Under the pieces are notes generated by a model that was not told the origin of the DNA, searched no databases, and saw only the letters and a program-made list of their open reading frames with translations. Of a DNA stretch of 64,000 bases, positions 10,036-19,082 are shown in pieces. The stretch's first letter is position 1; each line of letters starts with the position of its first letter. Both the position numbers and the translations under genes were made by a program. Origin of the DNA: Roseicyclus marinus (GTDB lineage Bacteria; Pseudomonadota; Alphaproteobacteria; Rhodobacterales; Rhodobacteraceae); assembly GCF_036322625.1 (NCBI RefSeq), contig NZ_AP027266.1:2297001-2361000 (forward strand). Reading direction: 5' to 3'.

Positions 10036-10725
10036 TCAGGCACCGTGCGCAAACTCCACGATCTCGTCCACCAGAACATCCAGCGTGTCGAGCGCGGTGG
10101 TGCCGGGGGCTGTGGCCTCGGGGATGAGGGAAAATTCGGTGCAGGCGATGAGCTGGACCTGCGCGCCCTTGTCCAGAAGCGCCCGTGATGCGGCCATAAG
10201 CGCCGCGCGTGCGGCGCCGTTCGGGCCCTCGGCCTTGATGGACCGGATCGCGGACAGAAGCGCCGGGCCGTCTTCGGGGTGGAGAACCTCGAGCCCCTCG
10301 GCGGCGAGCGCGCGGTCGAAGAGGCCCACGCGCGCCACGGCGGGCGAGGCCAGAAGGCCCACGCGCCCCCCCTGCCCCGCGATGGCCCGCGCGCGGCGGG
10401 CGGAGGCCGCGACCATGTCGAGAAAGGGGATGGTGACCGCAGCCTCGATCTCGCCCGCGTAATGATGGGCGGTGTTGCAGGGCATGGCCAGCGCCGCGGC
10501 CCCGGCCGCCTGCAACCGCTCGGCCATGGCGACGAGCACCGGGGCGGGATCGTCGCCCCGGCCCTCGATCAGACGGGCGATGCGGCTGGGAACCTGTGGG
10601 TTCTGGTCCACGAGAAGCGGCACATGGTCGGCGTCATCCGTGGCGGGCACGGCGGCGATGACCTTTTGCATCAGGAGGACCGTCGCCTCGGGCCCCATGC
10701 CGCCAAGGATGCCGACCGTTCTCAT
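10036..10725 (-). CDS. Aspartate/glutamate racemase family protein
   Basis: 229 residues. The ATG at 10725 overlaps the TGA of the upstream PLP lyase gene (ATGA). Both active-site cysteines of the cofactor-independent Asp/Glu racemase family are present: MPCNTAHH (Cys about 83) and IACTEFSL (Cys about 195), with an N-terminal [11 protein letters not shown] loop. The family (RacD, YgeA) interconverts L- and D-amino acids by two-base catalysis. Coupling to a D-cysteine-desulfhydrase/cysteate-lyase-type enzyme suggests the racemase supplies the enantiomer that lyase needs. This is inference. Confidence 0.87.
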   Translation of the reverse strand: MRTVGILGGMGPEATVLLMQKVIAAVPATDDADHVPLLVDQNPQVPSRIARLIEGRGDDPAPVLVAMAERLQAAGAAALAMPCNTAHHYAGEIEAAVTIPFLDMVAASARRARAIAGQGGRVGLLASPAVARVGLFDRALAAEGLEVLHPEDGPALLSAIRSIKAEGPNGAARAALMAASRALLDKGAQVQLIACTEFSLIPEATAPGTTALDTLDVLVDEIVEFAHGA

Positions 10726-11723
10726 CCCCGGGCCAGCGCCCCCTTGTAGGCGAAGAGCCCGACGGAGCCGCCGGTGTGCAGGAAGACCACGCGTTCGCCC
10801 GGTTTGAAGCGGCCCTTGCGGCACCAATCGATCAGGCCCGCAGCACCCTTTCCGGAATAGACCGGGTCGAGCAAGATGCCCTCGAGCTCGGCGAAAAGGC
10901 GGATCGCTTCGAGCGTATCCTCGCGCGGAAGGCCGTAGCCTGCGCCCACGTAATTGGTATCGGCCACGACATCCCCGCGCTGCACGACACCGGGGCAGCC
11001 CAGTTTCTCGGCGGTGCGGCAGGCGAGGTCATAGACCATCTGTTCCTGACGCTCCTGCGGGGCGCGGGTGCCGATGCCCAGAACCGGGATGCCCGCATTG
11101 AGCGCGCACATCCCCGCCACAAGCCCCGCCTGCGTGCCCGACGAGCCGGTGGCGGTGACCAGCCGGTCGATCACCAGCCCCCTGTCATTGGCCTGGCCCA
11201 GCAGTTCCAGCGCGCAATTCACGTAGCCGAGCGCGCCTGTCGGGTTCGAGCCGCCGCCGGGGATGACATAGACCTTTCTGCCCTTGGCGCGCCGGGCCTC
11301 GGCGGCTTGCTCCATCGCGGCGGGCATGTCGGTGCCGCCGGGATGCAGTTCGGTCGTGGCCCCGTGCAGGAGATCGAGCAGAACATTGCCGTTCTGGGTG
11401 TAGTCGGGATCCTGGTAGCCGGTGCGATCCTCGAGCAGGATATGGCAGTCCATGCCCAGCTTGGCCGCGAAAGCCGCCGTCTGGCGGGCGTGGTTGGATT
11501 GGGTCGCGCCTTGGGTCATCACCATGTCGGCGCCCTGGTCCATCGCCTCGGCCATCAGGAATTCGAGCTTGCGGGTCTTGTTGCCCCCGGTGGACATGCC
11601 GGTGCAATCGTCGCGCTTGATCCAGATCTCGGGGCCGCCCAAAGCCTCGGACAGGCGATCCATCCGTTCCAGCGGCGTCGGCAGATGGGCGAGATGGACA
11701 CGGGGGAAACGGGCGAGATGCAT
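10722..11723 (-). CDS. PLP-dependent D-cysteine desulfhydrase / L-cysteate sulfo-lyase-type enzyme
   Basis: 333 residues from ATG 11723, with AGGAG eight bases upstream; longer starts would drop this site. It is a fold-type II PLP enzyme of the ACC-deaminase/D-cysteine desulfhydrase family. The PLP Lys is in [12 protein letters not shown] (about residue 49), the [14 protein letters not shown] loop is intact, and HTGGSVGLF is near the end. D-cysteine desulfhydrase gives pyruvate, sulfide and ammonia. The close homologue CuyA, described in marine Rhodobacteraceae, cleaves L-cysteate to pyruvate, sulfite and ammonia. The N-terminus MHLARFPR and the likely taxon make CuyA a serious alternative. 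No sulfonate transporter is adjacent. Confidence 0.82.
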   Translation of the reverse strand: MHLARFPRVHLAHLPTPLERMDRLSEALGGPEIWIKRDDCTGMSTGGNKTRKLEFLMAEAMDQGADMVMTQGATQSNHARQTAAFAAKLGMDCHILLEDRTGYQDPDYTQNGNVLLDLLHGATTELHPGGTDMPAAMEQAAEARRAKGRKVYVIPGGGSNPTGALGYVNCALELLGQANDRGLVIDRLVTATGSSGTQAGLVAGMCALNAGIPVLGIGTRAPQERQEQMVYDLACRTAEKLGCPGVVQRGDVVADTNYVGAGYGLPREDTLEAIRLFAELEGILLDPVYSGKGAAGLIDWCRKGRFKPGERVVFLHTGGSVGLFAYKGALARG

Positions 11724-11905
11724 GGCGCTGGCTCCTGACGGGGTGGCGTGGGGCCAAGTCATGCCTGCTTTGTCGGGAATTGACAATCCGGCGGCAAGAC
11801 GGCAGGGCGCGCGCCATTGCAGCTGTCCGCCCTCGCCCTTGCGTCACGCAGGACTATATGCGCGATGTCGGCGCAGGAGACGCGGGCACCATCGGAGGGG
11901 ACAAC

Positions 11906-13438
11906 ATGACGGATACTTTGGCCGCGCTGATCAGCGCACAGGACGCGGCCGCGCCCGCGATCGGGGCACCGGGCCGCGACTGGCTGAGTTTCGGCGGGCT
12001 GACGGCACAGGCCGCGCGGGTCGCGCAGGAGCTGCATGACGCGGGCGTGGGGCGCGGCGACCGGGTCGCCATCGTGCTGCCCAACGGGCCGGAAATGGCC
12101 GTGGCCTTTGTCACCGTCGCGGGTGTTGCCACCACCTGCCCGCTGAACCCCGCCTACAAGGAAGAGGAATTCGCCTTTTACCTCGAGGATCTGAAGGCCA
12201 AGGCGATCATCCTGGCCGAGGGCGAGAGCGGCCCGGCCCATGCCGCGGCCAAGGGTCTGGGCCTGTCGATCATCCGCCTGTCGGTCGAGGCGGGCCAGCC
12301 CGCGGGCACATTCGGCTTGAGCGCAGAGACAAGCGCGGGCACGGCGGACCGGGCGGCCCCCGGCCCCGATGACGTCGCGCTGATCCTGCACACGTCGGGC
12401 ACGACATCGCGGCCCAAGATCGTGCCGCTGTTGCAATCCAATGTCGCGGCCTCGGCCCGGCATATCGGCGCCTCGCTGGCGCTGACGCCGGCTGATCGCT
12501 GCCTGAACGTGATGCCCCTGTTCCATATCCACGGGCTGATCGCCGCTGTCTCGTCGAGCCTTGCCGCGGGCGGGTCGGTCTGGTGCGCGCCGGGGTTCGA
12601 CGCGATGAAATTCTTCGGCTGGATGGAGGAGGCGCGGCCCAGCTGGTACACGGCCGTGCCGACCATGCACCAGACGATCCTTGCGCGGGCTGCGCGCAAT
12701 GCGGAGACGATCAAGACTGTGCCCCTGCGCTTCCTGCGCTCCTCCTCGGCCAGCCTGCCGGGGCCGGTGATGGAGCAGCTGGCCGCGACCTTCAACGCGC
12801 CGGTGATCGAGGGCTACGGGATGACGGAAGCCGCCCACCAGATGGCGTCCAATCCCCTGCCGCCGCGTGCGCAAAAGCCCGGATCGGTGGGCGTGGAAGC
12901 GGGCCCGCTCGTGCGGATCGCCCATGAGATCGAGAACCGGCTGGTCGAGGGCGTGGGCGAGATCGTGATCTCGGGGCCCAATGTGACACCCGGTTACGAG
13001 GGCAACCCCGAGGCCAATGCCAAGAGCTTTTTCGAGGCCGAGGGCCGGCGCTGGTTCCGCACCGGCGACCAGGGCCAGTTCGACGACGAAGGCTACCTGT
13101 CGCTGACGGGACGGTTGAAGGAGATCATCAACCGGGGCGGCGAAAAGGTCTCGCCGCTGGAGGTGGATGGTGTCCTGTCGGCCCATCCGGCGGTGGCGCA
13201 GGTCGTGACCTTTGCCATTCCCCATCCCAAGCTCGGCGAGGAGGTCGGCGCGGCGGTGGTGCTGAAGGAAGGGATGGAGGCCACCGAGGCTCAGATCCGC
13301 GATTTCGCGGGAGAGCGGCTTGCGGGCTTCAAGGTGCCGCGCAAGGTGGTGATCCTGTCGGAGATCCCCAAGGGGGCGACGGGCAAGCTGCAGCGGATCG
13401 GCCTGGCCGAGAAGCTGGGGCTGGTCGCCGAGGCGTGA
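11906..13438 (+). CDS. Acyl-CoA synthetase (AMP-dependent, ANL superfamily)
   Basis: 510 residues from ATG 11906 with GGAGGGG at 11894-11900; starts further upstream are unsupported. ANL motifs are in order: the A3 loop LHTSGTTSRPKIV, then GYGMTEAAH (A5), WFRTGDQGQFDDEGYL (A7), LKEIINRGGEKVSPLEVD (A8) and the C-terminal catalytic Lys in PKGATGKLQR (A10). The enzyme activates a carboxylic acid to an adenylate and then a CoA thioester. The sequence style is that of short/medium-chain or oxalate-type CoA ligases; substrate undetermined. It is divergent from the PLP lyase gene, so the 180-base gap probably holds two promoters. Confidence 0.85.
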   Translation: MTDTLAALISAQDAAAPAIGAPGRDWLSFGGLTAQAARVAQELHDAGVGRGDRVAIVLPNGPEMAVAFVTVAGVATTCPLNPAYKEEEFAFYLEDLKAKAIILAEGESGPAHAAAKGLGLSIIRLSVEAGQPAGTFGLSAETSAGTADRAAPGPDDVALILHTSGTTSRPKIVPLLQSNVAASARHIGASLALTPADRCLNVMPLFHIHGLIAAVSSSLAAGGSVWCAPGFDAMKFFGWMEEARPSWYTAVPTMHQTILARAARNAETIKTVPLRFLRSSSASLPGPVMEQLAATFNAPVIEGYGMTEAAHQMASNPLPPRAQKPGSVGVEAGPLVRIAHEIENRLVEGVGEIVISGPNVTPGYEGNPEANAKSFFEAEGRRWFRTGDQGQFDDEGYLSLTGRLKEIINRGGEKVSPLEVDGVLSAHPAVAQVVTFAIPHPKLGEEVGAAVVLKEGMEATEAQIRDFAGERLAGFKVPRKVVILSEIPKGATGKLQRIGLAEKLGLVAEA

Positions 13439-13451
13439 GGCGGAGAGGTTT

Positions 13452-13511
13452 GGGGGCTCTGCCCCCAAGCCCCCGGAGTTTTTTGCCAAGATGAGGAAGG
13501 GGCCGGGTGCA
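13452..13511 (+). terminator. G/C-rich hairpin plus conserved-looking tail
   Basis: A perfect 6-bp stem GGGGGC (13452-13457) pairs with GCCCCC (13461-13466) around a TCT loop, followed by CCCCCGGAGTTTTTT and GCCAAGATGAGGAAGG. It follows the acyl-CoA synthetase stop by 14 bases. The same organisation recurs at 60192-60245. It likely terminates transcription, but the tail reaches the SD region of the next gene. Confidence 0.6.
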
Positions 13512-13531
13512 TCGCCCCGGTGAGGGACAGC

Positions 13532-14512
13532 ATGAAGATCTGCATTTTCGGCGCGGGCGCCATCGGCGGCTACATGGGGGCGAAACTGGCGGAAGCGGGG
13601 GCCGAGGTGAGCCTTGTCGCGCGCGGGCCCCATCTGGCGGCGATGCGCGACAAGGGGCTGACGCTGATCGAGGAGGGCGAGACCAAGACATTCGCCGTCA
13701 ACGCCTCGGACGATCCGGCGGCGCTCGGGCATCAGGATTACGTCATCGTCACGCTCAAGGCGCATTCGGTGCCCCCCGTCGTGGACAAGATGGCGCCGCT
13801 GATCGGGCCGGAGACCACGATCGTGTCGGGCGTGAACGGGGTGCCGTGGTGGTATTTCCACAAGGTGGGCGGCGCGCTGGAAGGCACGCGGCTGGCCTCT
13901 GTCGATCCGGGCGATGCGCAATGGAACGGGTTCGGTCCCGACCGGGTTCTGGGCTGCGTGGTCTATCCGGCGGCCGAAGTCATCGAGCCCGGCGTGGTCA
14001 AGCATATCGAGGGCAACCGGTTCAGCTTGGGCGAGCCCGACGGGTCGAAATCGGAGCGCGCGACGCGGCTGTCGGAGGCTCTGGGCAAGGCGGGACTGAA
14101 GGCGCCCGTGCGCCCGCGCCTGCGCGACGAGATCTGGGTGAAGCTCTGGGGGAACCTGTCGTTCAACCCGATCTCGGCGCTGACCCATGCGACGCTCGAT
14201 GTGCTGTGCACCGATCCCGGCACGCGGGGCGTGGCGCGCGGCATGATGCTGGAGGCGCAGGAGATCGCCGAGAAGCTGGGCGTGAAATTCCCCATCGACG
14301 TGGATCGCCGGATCGATGGCGGGGCCGCCGTGGGGGCGCATCGCACCTCGATGCTGCAAGATCTCGATGCGGGTCGTCCGATGGAGATCGACGCGCTTTT
14401 GGGGTCGGTGCAGGAGCTGGGCCGCGTGACCGAAACGCCCACGCCCACCATCGACACGGTGCTGGCGCTGGTGACGCTCAGGGCGCGGGTCGCGGGGCTT
14501 TACGGGGCCTGA
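13532..14512 (+). CDS. panE: 2-dehydropantoate 2-reductase (ketopantoate reductase) family
   Basis: 326 residues from ATG 13532 (GAGGGA just upstream; a GTG at 13520 is the alternative). The N-terminal Rossmann motif is CIFGAGAIGGYMGAKLA, and LKAHS follows the NADPH-binding half. The C-terminal ApbA/PanE domain has the catalytic Lys in EIWVKLWGNLSFNPISALT. The classic reaction is NADPH reduction of 2-dehydropantoate to pantoate for CoA synthesis. Many alphaproteobacteria have several paralogues with other 2-oxoacid substrates, so the pathway role is less sure than the family. The gene stops inside a G-rich tandem array. Confidence 0.8.
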   Translation: MKICIFGAGAIGGYMGAKLAEAGAEVSLVARGPHLAAMRDKGLTLIEEGETKTFAVNASDDPAALGHQDYVIVTLKAHSVPPVVDKMAPLIGPETTIVSGVNGVPWWYFHKVGGALEGTRLASVDPGDAQWNGFGPDRVLGCVVYPAAEVIEPGVVKHIEGNRFSLGEPDGSKSERATRLSEALGKAGLKAPVRPRLRDEIWVKLWGNLSFNPISALTHATLDVLCTDPGTRGVARGMMLEAQEIAEKLGVKFPIDVDRRIDGGAAVGAHRTSMLQDLDAGRPMEIDALLGSVQELGRVTETPTPTIDTVLALVTLRARVAGLYGA

Positions 14513-14555
14513 ACTTGGCCTGAACGGGGGCCTGAACGGGGGCCTGAACGGGGGT
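14503..14555 (+). repeat. Second G-rich tandem array (GGGGGCCTGAAC) on a stop codon
   Basis: The panE TGA (14510-14512) is in the first, slightly shortened unit. A variant TTGGCCTGAAC follows at 14515-14525, then two exact units at 14526-14537 and 14538-14549, then a degenerate GGGGGTCTGGC. Unit and position relative to the stop codon match the array at 5266-5327. Confidence 0.88.
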
Positions 14556-14565
14556 CTGGCGCGGT

Positions 14566-16458
14566 CTAGCGCAGCCAGACCCGCGCATAGGGCGGCAGGG
14601 GCAGACGGTCATGGCCGTCGCCCACCGGCGCGCCCGAAAGCACGTCGAAAAAGCCCGCCACGCCATGGTGTTCCGCCCAGTCGCGGGAGACGAAGCGCCA
14701 TTCCTCGGAAAAGTTGAAGAGGCAGAGCAAAGGCCCTGTCGGGGCGCGGCGCGCGACGGCGAAGAGGCTGCGATGGCCCGTCTCGAGGATCTCGGTCGGG
14801 TTGCGGGCATGGATTTCGGGCGTGGCGGCGCGGCGGGCCATGATATGAGCGATGCCGCCCAGAAGGCGGCCGGGGACGGAGCCGGGATCGGCCTTTGCCT
14901 CGGCCACGCGGCCCCAATCCATCACGGGGCGGTGCAGCCAGCGGCTGTCATGGGCGTGATCGGGGATGTCCTTGTAGCCGTAATCGTTCAGCATCCCCAA
15001 TTCGTCGCCCATGTAGATGAGCGGGATGCCCCCGAAGCTTGCGATCAGCGCATGGCCCATCAGGACGCGGTCGATGGCCCGGTCGAGCGCCACGGGATCG
15101 CCCGCTGCCAGCGCGCGTTCGATCCCCGCAAGCGAGGCGCAGGTGCCGCTGATGCGCTTGTCGCCGGTTTCCGGGTCGTGCTGGAAGAGTTCGCCTTTCG
15201 AGAAGCTGCCGGGGAAGACGCCTTCGTAGAAATCGGAGAGGAAGGCGCGGTGGAGCGGGCCGGAGAGGCCCACGGCGGCGGCATCCTCATCCGTCACGGC
15301 CCAGCCGATATCGTCGTGGCAGCGCAGGTAATTGGCATAGGTCGCGTTGTTGAGGACGGGCGGGAAATGGGTGGCGAGAACATGGCTCATCATCCGCGTG
15401 TCGCGGGAGGCCAGGGCCGACCAGATCTGCACCATGAGCGAATTGTGATAGGCAAGATTGCCTTCCTTGCCGTCATGTTCGCCGCGACCGAGATAGGGCA
15501 GCATCTCGGCCGGGCCGACGATCGCCTCCTCGAGGTGGATGACGGCGGGACAGGTGATGCGGGTGACGGCGCGCAGCGCCTGCAGGATCATGTGGCATTC
15601 GGGTTCGGACTGGCAGCGGGTGCCCAGCCGTTTCCACAAGAAGGCCACGGCATCGAGGCGCAGCACCTCGACCCCTCTGTTGGCGAGGAACAGCATGATC
15701 TCGGCCATTTCGAGGAAGACACGGGGGTTGGCCCAGTTCAGGTCCCATTGATGTTCGTTGAACGAGGTCCAGACCCAGCGGTTCATGTCGTCGTAGAAGG
15801 TGAAATTGCCGGGCGCATGGGCCGGAAAGACCTCGTGCGCGGTTTTCTCGAACTCCTGCGGCAGGGTGTCGTCGGGAAAGGTGATGTAATAGTCGAGATA
15901 GTCGGGATCGCCGCGCCGCGCGGCCAGGGCCCAGGCGTGTTCCTTGGCGGTGTGGTTCAGGACAAGGTCGATGCAGGTGCTGATGCCGCGTTGGCGGGCG
16001 GCGGCGAGCGTTTCCTCGAAATCCGCCATGGTTCCCAGGGCGGGATTGATCGCGCGGTAATCCTGCACCGAATAGCCGCCGTCGCTGTCGCCGGGGCGCG
16101 GCTGGAGGCAGGGCATCAGGTGGATATAGGTGACGCCGAGATCGGCGAGATAGTCGAGCCTGTCCCGCACGCCTTTGAGGTCGGTGGCGAAACGGTCGAT
16201 GTAGAAGACATAGCCCACCATGCCGGGGCGCTGGAACCAGTCGGGTTCGAGATCGCGCGCGAGATCGAGGCGCTTGAGCGCCACGGGGCGGTCCGCCCAG
16301 GCGCGGCGCATCGCGGTCTCCAGATCGGCGCGGAAGCCCGCATAGGCGGGGTGCTGGCCATAGAGGCGGTCGAGCATGGGCCAAAGGTCATCGGCGCTGC
16401 GCGCAAGGCGCATCTCGAAGATCTCGGCATCGGTGACGGATTCGCGCGATTTTGTCAT
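14566..16458 (-). CDS. Amylosucrase-like GH13 alpha-glucan synthase
   Basis: 630 residues from ATG 16458 (TTG 16470 is an alternative), close to the 636 of Neisseria amylosucrase. No signal peptide. Active-site motifs match amylosucrase in order: SDGGYSVQDYR (Asp about 126), VLNHT (His about 169), EVLRLDAVAF (Arg 267 and nucleophile Asp 269), EEAIV (acid/base Glu 311), CHDDIGW (His 381, Asp 382) and HDSRWLHRP (Arg about 506, which would pair with Asp 126 to close the pocket). Amylosucrase transfers glucose from sucrose to a glucan, releasing fructose. A plain sucrose hydrolase is the alternative. It is divergent from glgP, across a gap with two LacI-type palindromes. Confidence 0.85.
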   Translation of the reverse strand: MTKSRESVTDAEIFEMRLARSADDLWPMLDRLYGQHPAYAGFRADLETAMRRAWADRPVALKRLDLARDLEPDWFQRPGMVGYVFYIDRFATDLKGVRDRLDYLADLGVTYIHLMPCLQPRPGDSDGGYSVQDYRAINPALGTMADFEETLAAARQRGISTCIDLVLNHTAKEHAWALAARRGDPDYLDYYITFPDDTLPQEFEKTAHEVFPAHAPGNFTFYDDMNRWVWTSFNEHQWDLNWANPRVFLEMAEIMLFLANRGVEVLRLDAVAFLWKRLGTRCQSEPECHMILQALRAVTRITCPAVIHLEEAIVGPAEMLPYLGRGEHDGKEGNLAYHNSLMVQIWSALASRDTRMMSHVLATHFPPVLNNATYANYLRCHDDIGWAVTDEDAAAVGLSGPLHRAFLSDFYEGVFPGSFSKGELFQHDPETGDKRISGTCASLAGIERALAAGDPVALDRAIDRVLMGHALIASFGGIPLIYMGDELGMLNDYGYKDIPDHAHDSRWLHRPVMDWGRVAEAKADPGSVPGRLLGGIAHIMARRAATPEIHARNPTEILETGHRSLFAVARRAPTGPLLCLFNFSEEWRFVSRDWAEHHGVAGFFDVLSGAPVGDGHDRLPLPPYARVWLR

Positions 16459-16548
16459 GCGGGGGAGCAAAATCCTGCGCCGGGGCGCGATGCAAGGGCC
16501 TTGACGCCTGCAAGGCGGCGGCAGAGACAGAATGTGACGAAAGTTCTC

Positions 16549-16592
16549 AAAGCGCTTTCAATTTTCGGGCAACTGGCTTAGTTAGCGCTAAC
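16549..16592. promoter_or_regulatory. Two LacI-family-type operators between amylosucrase and glgP
   Basis: Palindromes AAAGCGCTTT (16549-16558) and GTTAGCGCTAAC (16581-16592) share the AGCGCT core with a central CG, the hallmark of LacI/GalR-family operators. Their centres are 33 bp apart, about three helical turns, so both face the same side of the helix. They lie between the divergent amylosucrase (start 16458) and glgP (start 16652). No LacI-type regulator gene is in the window. Confidence 0.6.
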
Positions 16593-16651
16593 GGACGCTC
16601 TGGGCCAAAGCGCGCCCGGCGATGACGATTGCGCCAGATCGAGGCAGGATG

Positions 16652-19051
16652 ATGACCTATCAGGAGACGCAGGCGAGGCCGGAGATGCAGGATGCGATCT
16701 TGCGGCACCTGACCTATACGATCGGCAAGGATGCGGATCACGCGACCTTGCATGATTGGCGGATGGCGCTGTCTTTCGCGGTGCGCGACCGGATCGTGGA
16801 CAGCTGGTTCGCCTCGACCCGGGCGGCCTATGGGGCGGGGGCCAAGCGGGTCTATTACCTGTCGATGGAATTCCTGATCGGGCGGCTTTTGGGCGATGCC
16901 TTGGTGAACCTGCGCGCCGATGCCGAGGCCAGGGCGGCCGTGGAGGCGCTGGGGCTCGATTTCGACAAGGTCTTGCATGACGAACCCGATGCGGCGCTGG
17001 GCAATGGGGGCTTGGGGCGGCTTGCGGCCTGTTTCCTGGAATCGCTGTCGACGCTGGCCTGCCCTGCCATGGGCTATGGCATCCGCTACGAACACGGGCT
17101 GTTTCGCCAGAGTTTCGAAGGGGGACGGCAGGTCGAGGAGGCCGAGACCTGGTTGCAGCAGCGCCACCCCTGGGAATTCGAGCGGCCCGAAGCGATCTAT
17201 CCGGTGGGGTTCGGCGGCCATGTCGCCGAGCGCGAGGGAAAGATGGTCTGGACCCCCGGCGAGGCGGTGCTGGCCGAGGCGCATGACACGCCCGTCGTGG
17301 GCTGGGAGGGGCGCTGGACCAACACCTTGCGGCTGTGGGGGGCGCGGGCGGTCGATCCTCTGGATCTGCAGCGGTTCAACTATGGCGATTACCTGGGTGC
17401 TGCGGCCCCCGAGATGCTGGCCCGTTCGATCAGCCGGGTGCTCTATCCCGATGACACGACGCCCGCGGGCAAGGAATTGCGCCTGAAGCAGGAGTATTTC
17501 TTTACCGCCGCAAGCCTGCACGACATCCTGCGCCGGTTCGACAGCGAGCATGGGGATATCCGCGCGCTGCCCGACAAGGTGGCGATCCAGCTCAACGACA
17601 CGCATCCCGCGATTGCGGGGCCGGAGCTGGTCAGGCTCCTCCATGACGAGCGGGGCCTGCCCTTTGACGAGGCGGTCGATCTGGCGCGGGCCACGCTGAA
17701 TTACACCAACCACACGCTGTTGCCCGAGGCGCTGGAGAAATGGCCGGTCGATCTGATGGGGCGGCTGTTGCCGCGCCACATGATGCTGATCGAACGGATC
17801 GACGCCGATCATGCCGCCCGCCATCCGGGCCGGTCGGTGCCCATCGTCGCCGAGGGCGAGGTGAACATGGGCACGCTCAGTTTCGTGATGGCCAACCGCG
17901 TCAACGGTGTCTCGGCGCTGCATACGGAATTGGTGAAGGAAACGGTCTTTGCCGATCTGCATGCGCTGCATCCTGCGCGGATCGTGAACCAGACCAATGG
18001 CGTGACGCCGCGCCGCTGGCTTCATGCCTGCAACCCGCGGCTGTCGGGGATCATCACCGGGGCCATCGGTGAGGCCTGGGTCGGCGATCTGGAGCGTCTG
18101 TCGGAGTTCGAGGCGCATCTGGGCGATGCGGGCCTGCAAGAGGAGATCGCGGGCGCGAAACGCGCCAACAAGGTCGATCTGTCGAACTGGGTCGCGGCGG
18201 CGCATGGCGTGAGCCTTGACCCCGATGCGATGTTCGACGTGCAGATCAAGCGCATCCATGAATACAAGCGCCAGCACCTGAACATCCTCGAAGCCATCGC
18301 GCTGTGGCAGGCGATCCGGGCCAATCCGGGCGCGGGCTGGACGCCACGGGTCAAGATCTTTGGCGGCAAGGCCGCCCCCGGCTATGTCTTTGCCAAGAAG
18401 ATCATCCACCTGATCAACGACGTGGCCCGCGTGCTGAATGCCGATCCGGTGACGAGCCCCTATCTCAAGGTCGTTTTCCTGCCCAATTACAACGTGACCC
18501 TGGCCGAACGGCTGATCCCCGCCGCCGATCTGTCCGAACAGATCTCGACCGCGGGCAAGGAGGCGTCGGGAACAGGCAACATGAAATTCGCCCTGAACGG
18601 GGCGCTGACGGTGGGCACGCTGGATGGCGCGAATGTGGAAATCCGCGATCACGTGGGGGCGGAGAACTTTTTCCTTTTCGGGATGACCGCGCCCGAAGTG
18701 GTGGCGCGGCGCGGCCTTCACGATCATGCGGCCCAGGCCATCGCCGCCGATCCGCGCCTTGCCGCGGCGCTGGAGGCCATCGAACAGGGCGCGTTTTCGA
18801 GCGACGATCCGGGCCGGTTCCATGACATCACCGGCAACCTGCGGGGGCCGGATTATTTCCTCGTCTGTTCGGATTTCAGCGATTACTGGCGCGCCCAGCG
18901 CGGGGTCGATGCGGCCTATCGCGATCCGGGTCGCTGGACGCGGATGGCCGCGCTCAACACCGCGCGGTCGGGGTGGTTTTCCTCGGACCGGACGATCCGG
19001 GGCTACATGGCCGACATCTGGGGCGCGGCCCCGGTCGGGCCGGGCGCTTGA
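16652..19051 (+). CDS. glgP: Glycogen/maltodextrin phosphorylase
   Basis: 799 residues from ATG 16652, with GAGG at 16641-16644; an ATG at 16622 lacks a ribosome-binding site. GT35 motifs are complete: YYLSMEFLIGRLLGDALVNL, GNGGLGRLAACFLES, LNDTHPAI, NQTNGVTPRRWL, QIKRIHEYKRQ and the PLP-lysine segment EASGTGNMKFALNGALT. The enzyme phosphorolyses alpha-1,4 glucan ends to glucose-1-phosphate. It is first in the glg operon and is followed 31 bases later by glgB. Transcription is probably controlled by the upstream LacI-type palindromes. Confidence 0.96.
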   Translation: MTYQETQARPEMQDAILRHLTYTIGKDADHATLHDWRMALSFAVRDRIVDSWFASTRAAYGAGAKRVYYLSMEFLIGRLLGDALVNLRADAEARAAVEALGLDFDKVLHDEPDAALGNGGLGRLAACFLESLSTLACPAMGYGIRYEHGLFRQSFEGGRQVEEAETWLQQRHPWEFERPEAIYPVGFGGHVAEREGKMVWTPGEAVLAEAHDTPVVGWEGRWTNTLRLWGARAVDPLDLQRFNYGDYLGAAAPEMLARSISRVLYPDDTTPAGKELRLKQEYFFTAASLHDILRRFDSEHGDIRALPDKVAIQLNDTHPAIAGPELVRLLHDERGLPFDEAVDLARATLNYTNHTLLPEALEKWPVDLMGRLLPRHMMLIERIDADHAARHPGRSVPIVAEGEVNMGTLSFVMANRVNGVSALHTELVKETVFADLHALHPARIVNQTNGVTPRRWLHACNPRLSGIITGAIGEAWVGDLERLSEFEAHLGDAGLQEEIAGAKRANKVDLSNWVAAAHGVSLDPDAMFDVQIKRIHEYKRQHLNILEAIALWQAIRANPGAGWTPRVKIFGGKAAPGYVFAKKIIHLINDVARVLNADPVTSPYLKVVFLPNYNVTLAERLIPAADLSEQISTAGKEASGTGNMKFALNGALTVGTLDGANVEIRDHVGAENFFLFGMTAPEVVARRGLHDHAAQAIAADPRLAAALEAIEQGAFSSDDPGRFHDITGNLRGPDYFLVCSDFSDYWRAQRGVDAAYRDPGRWTRMAALNTARSGWFSSDRTIRGYMADIWGAAPVGPGA

Positions 19052-19082
19052 TTTGACATGGGGGTCCTGTAGCGTCTTGGAC

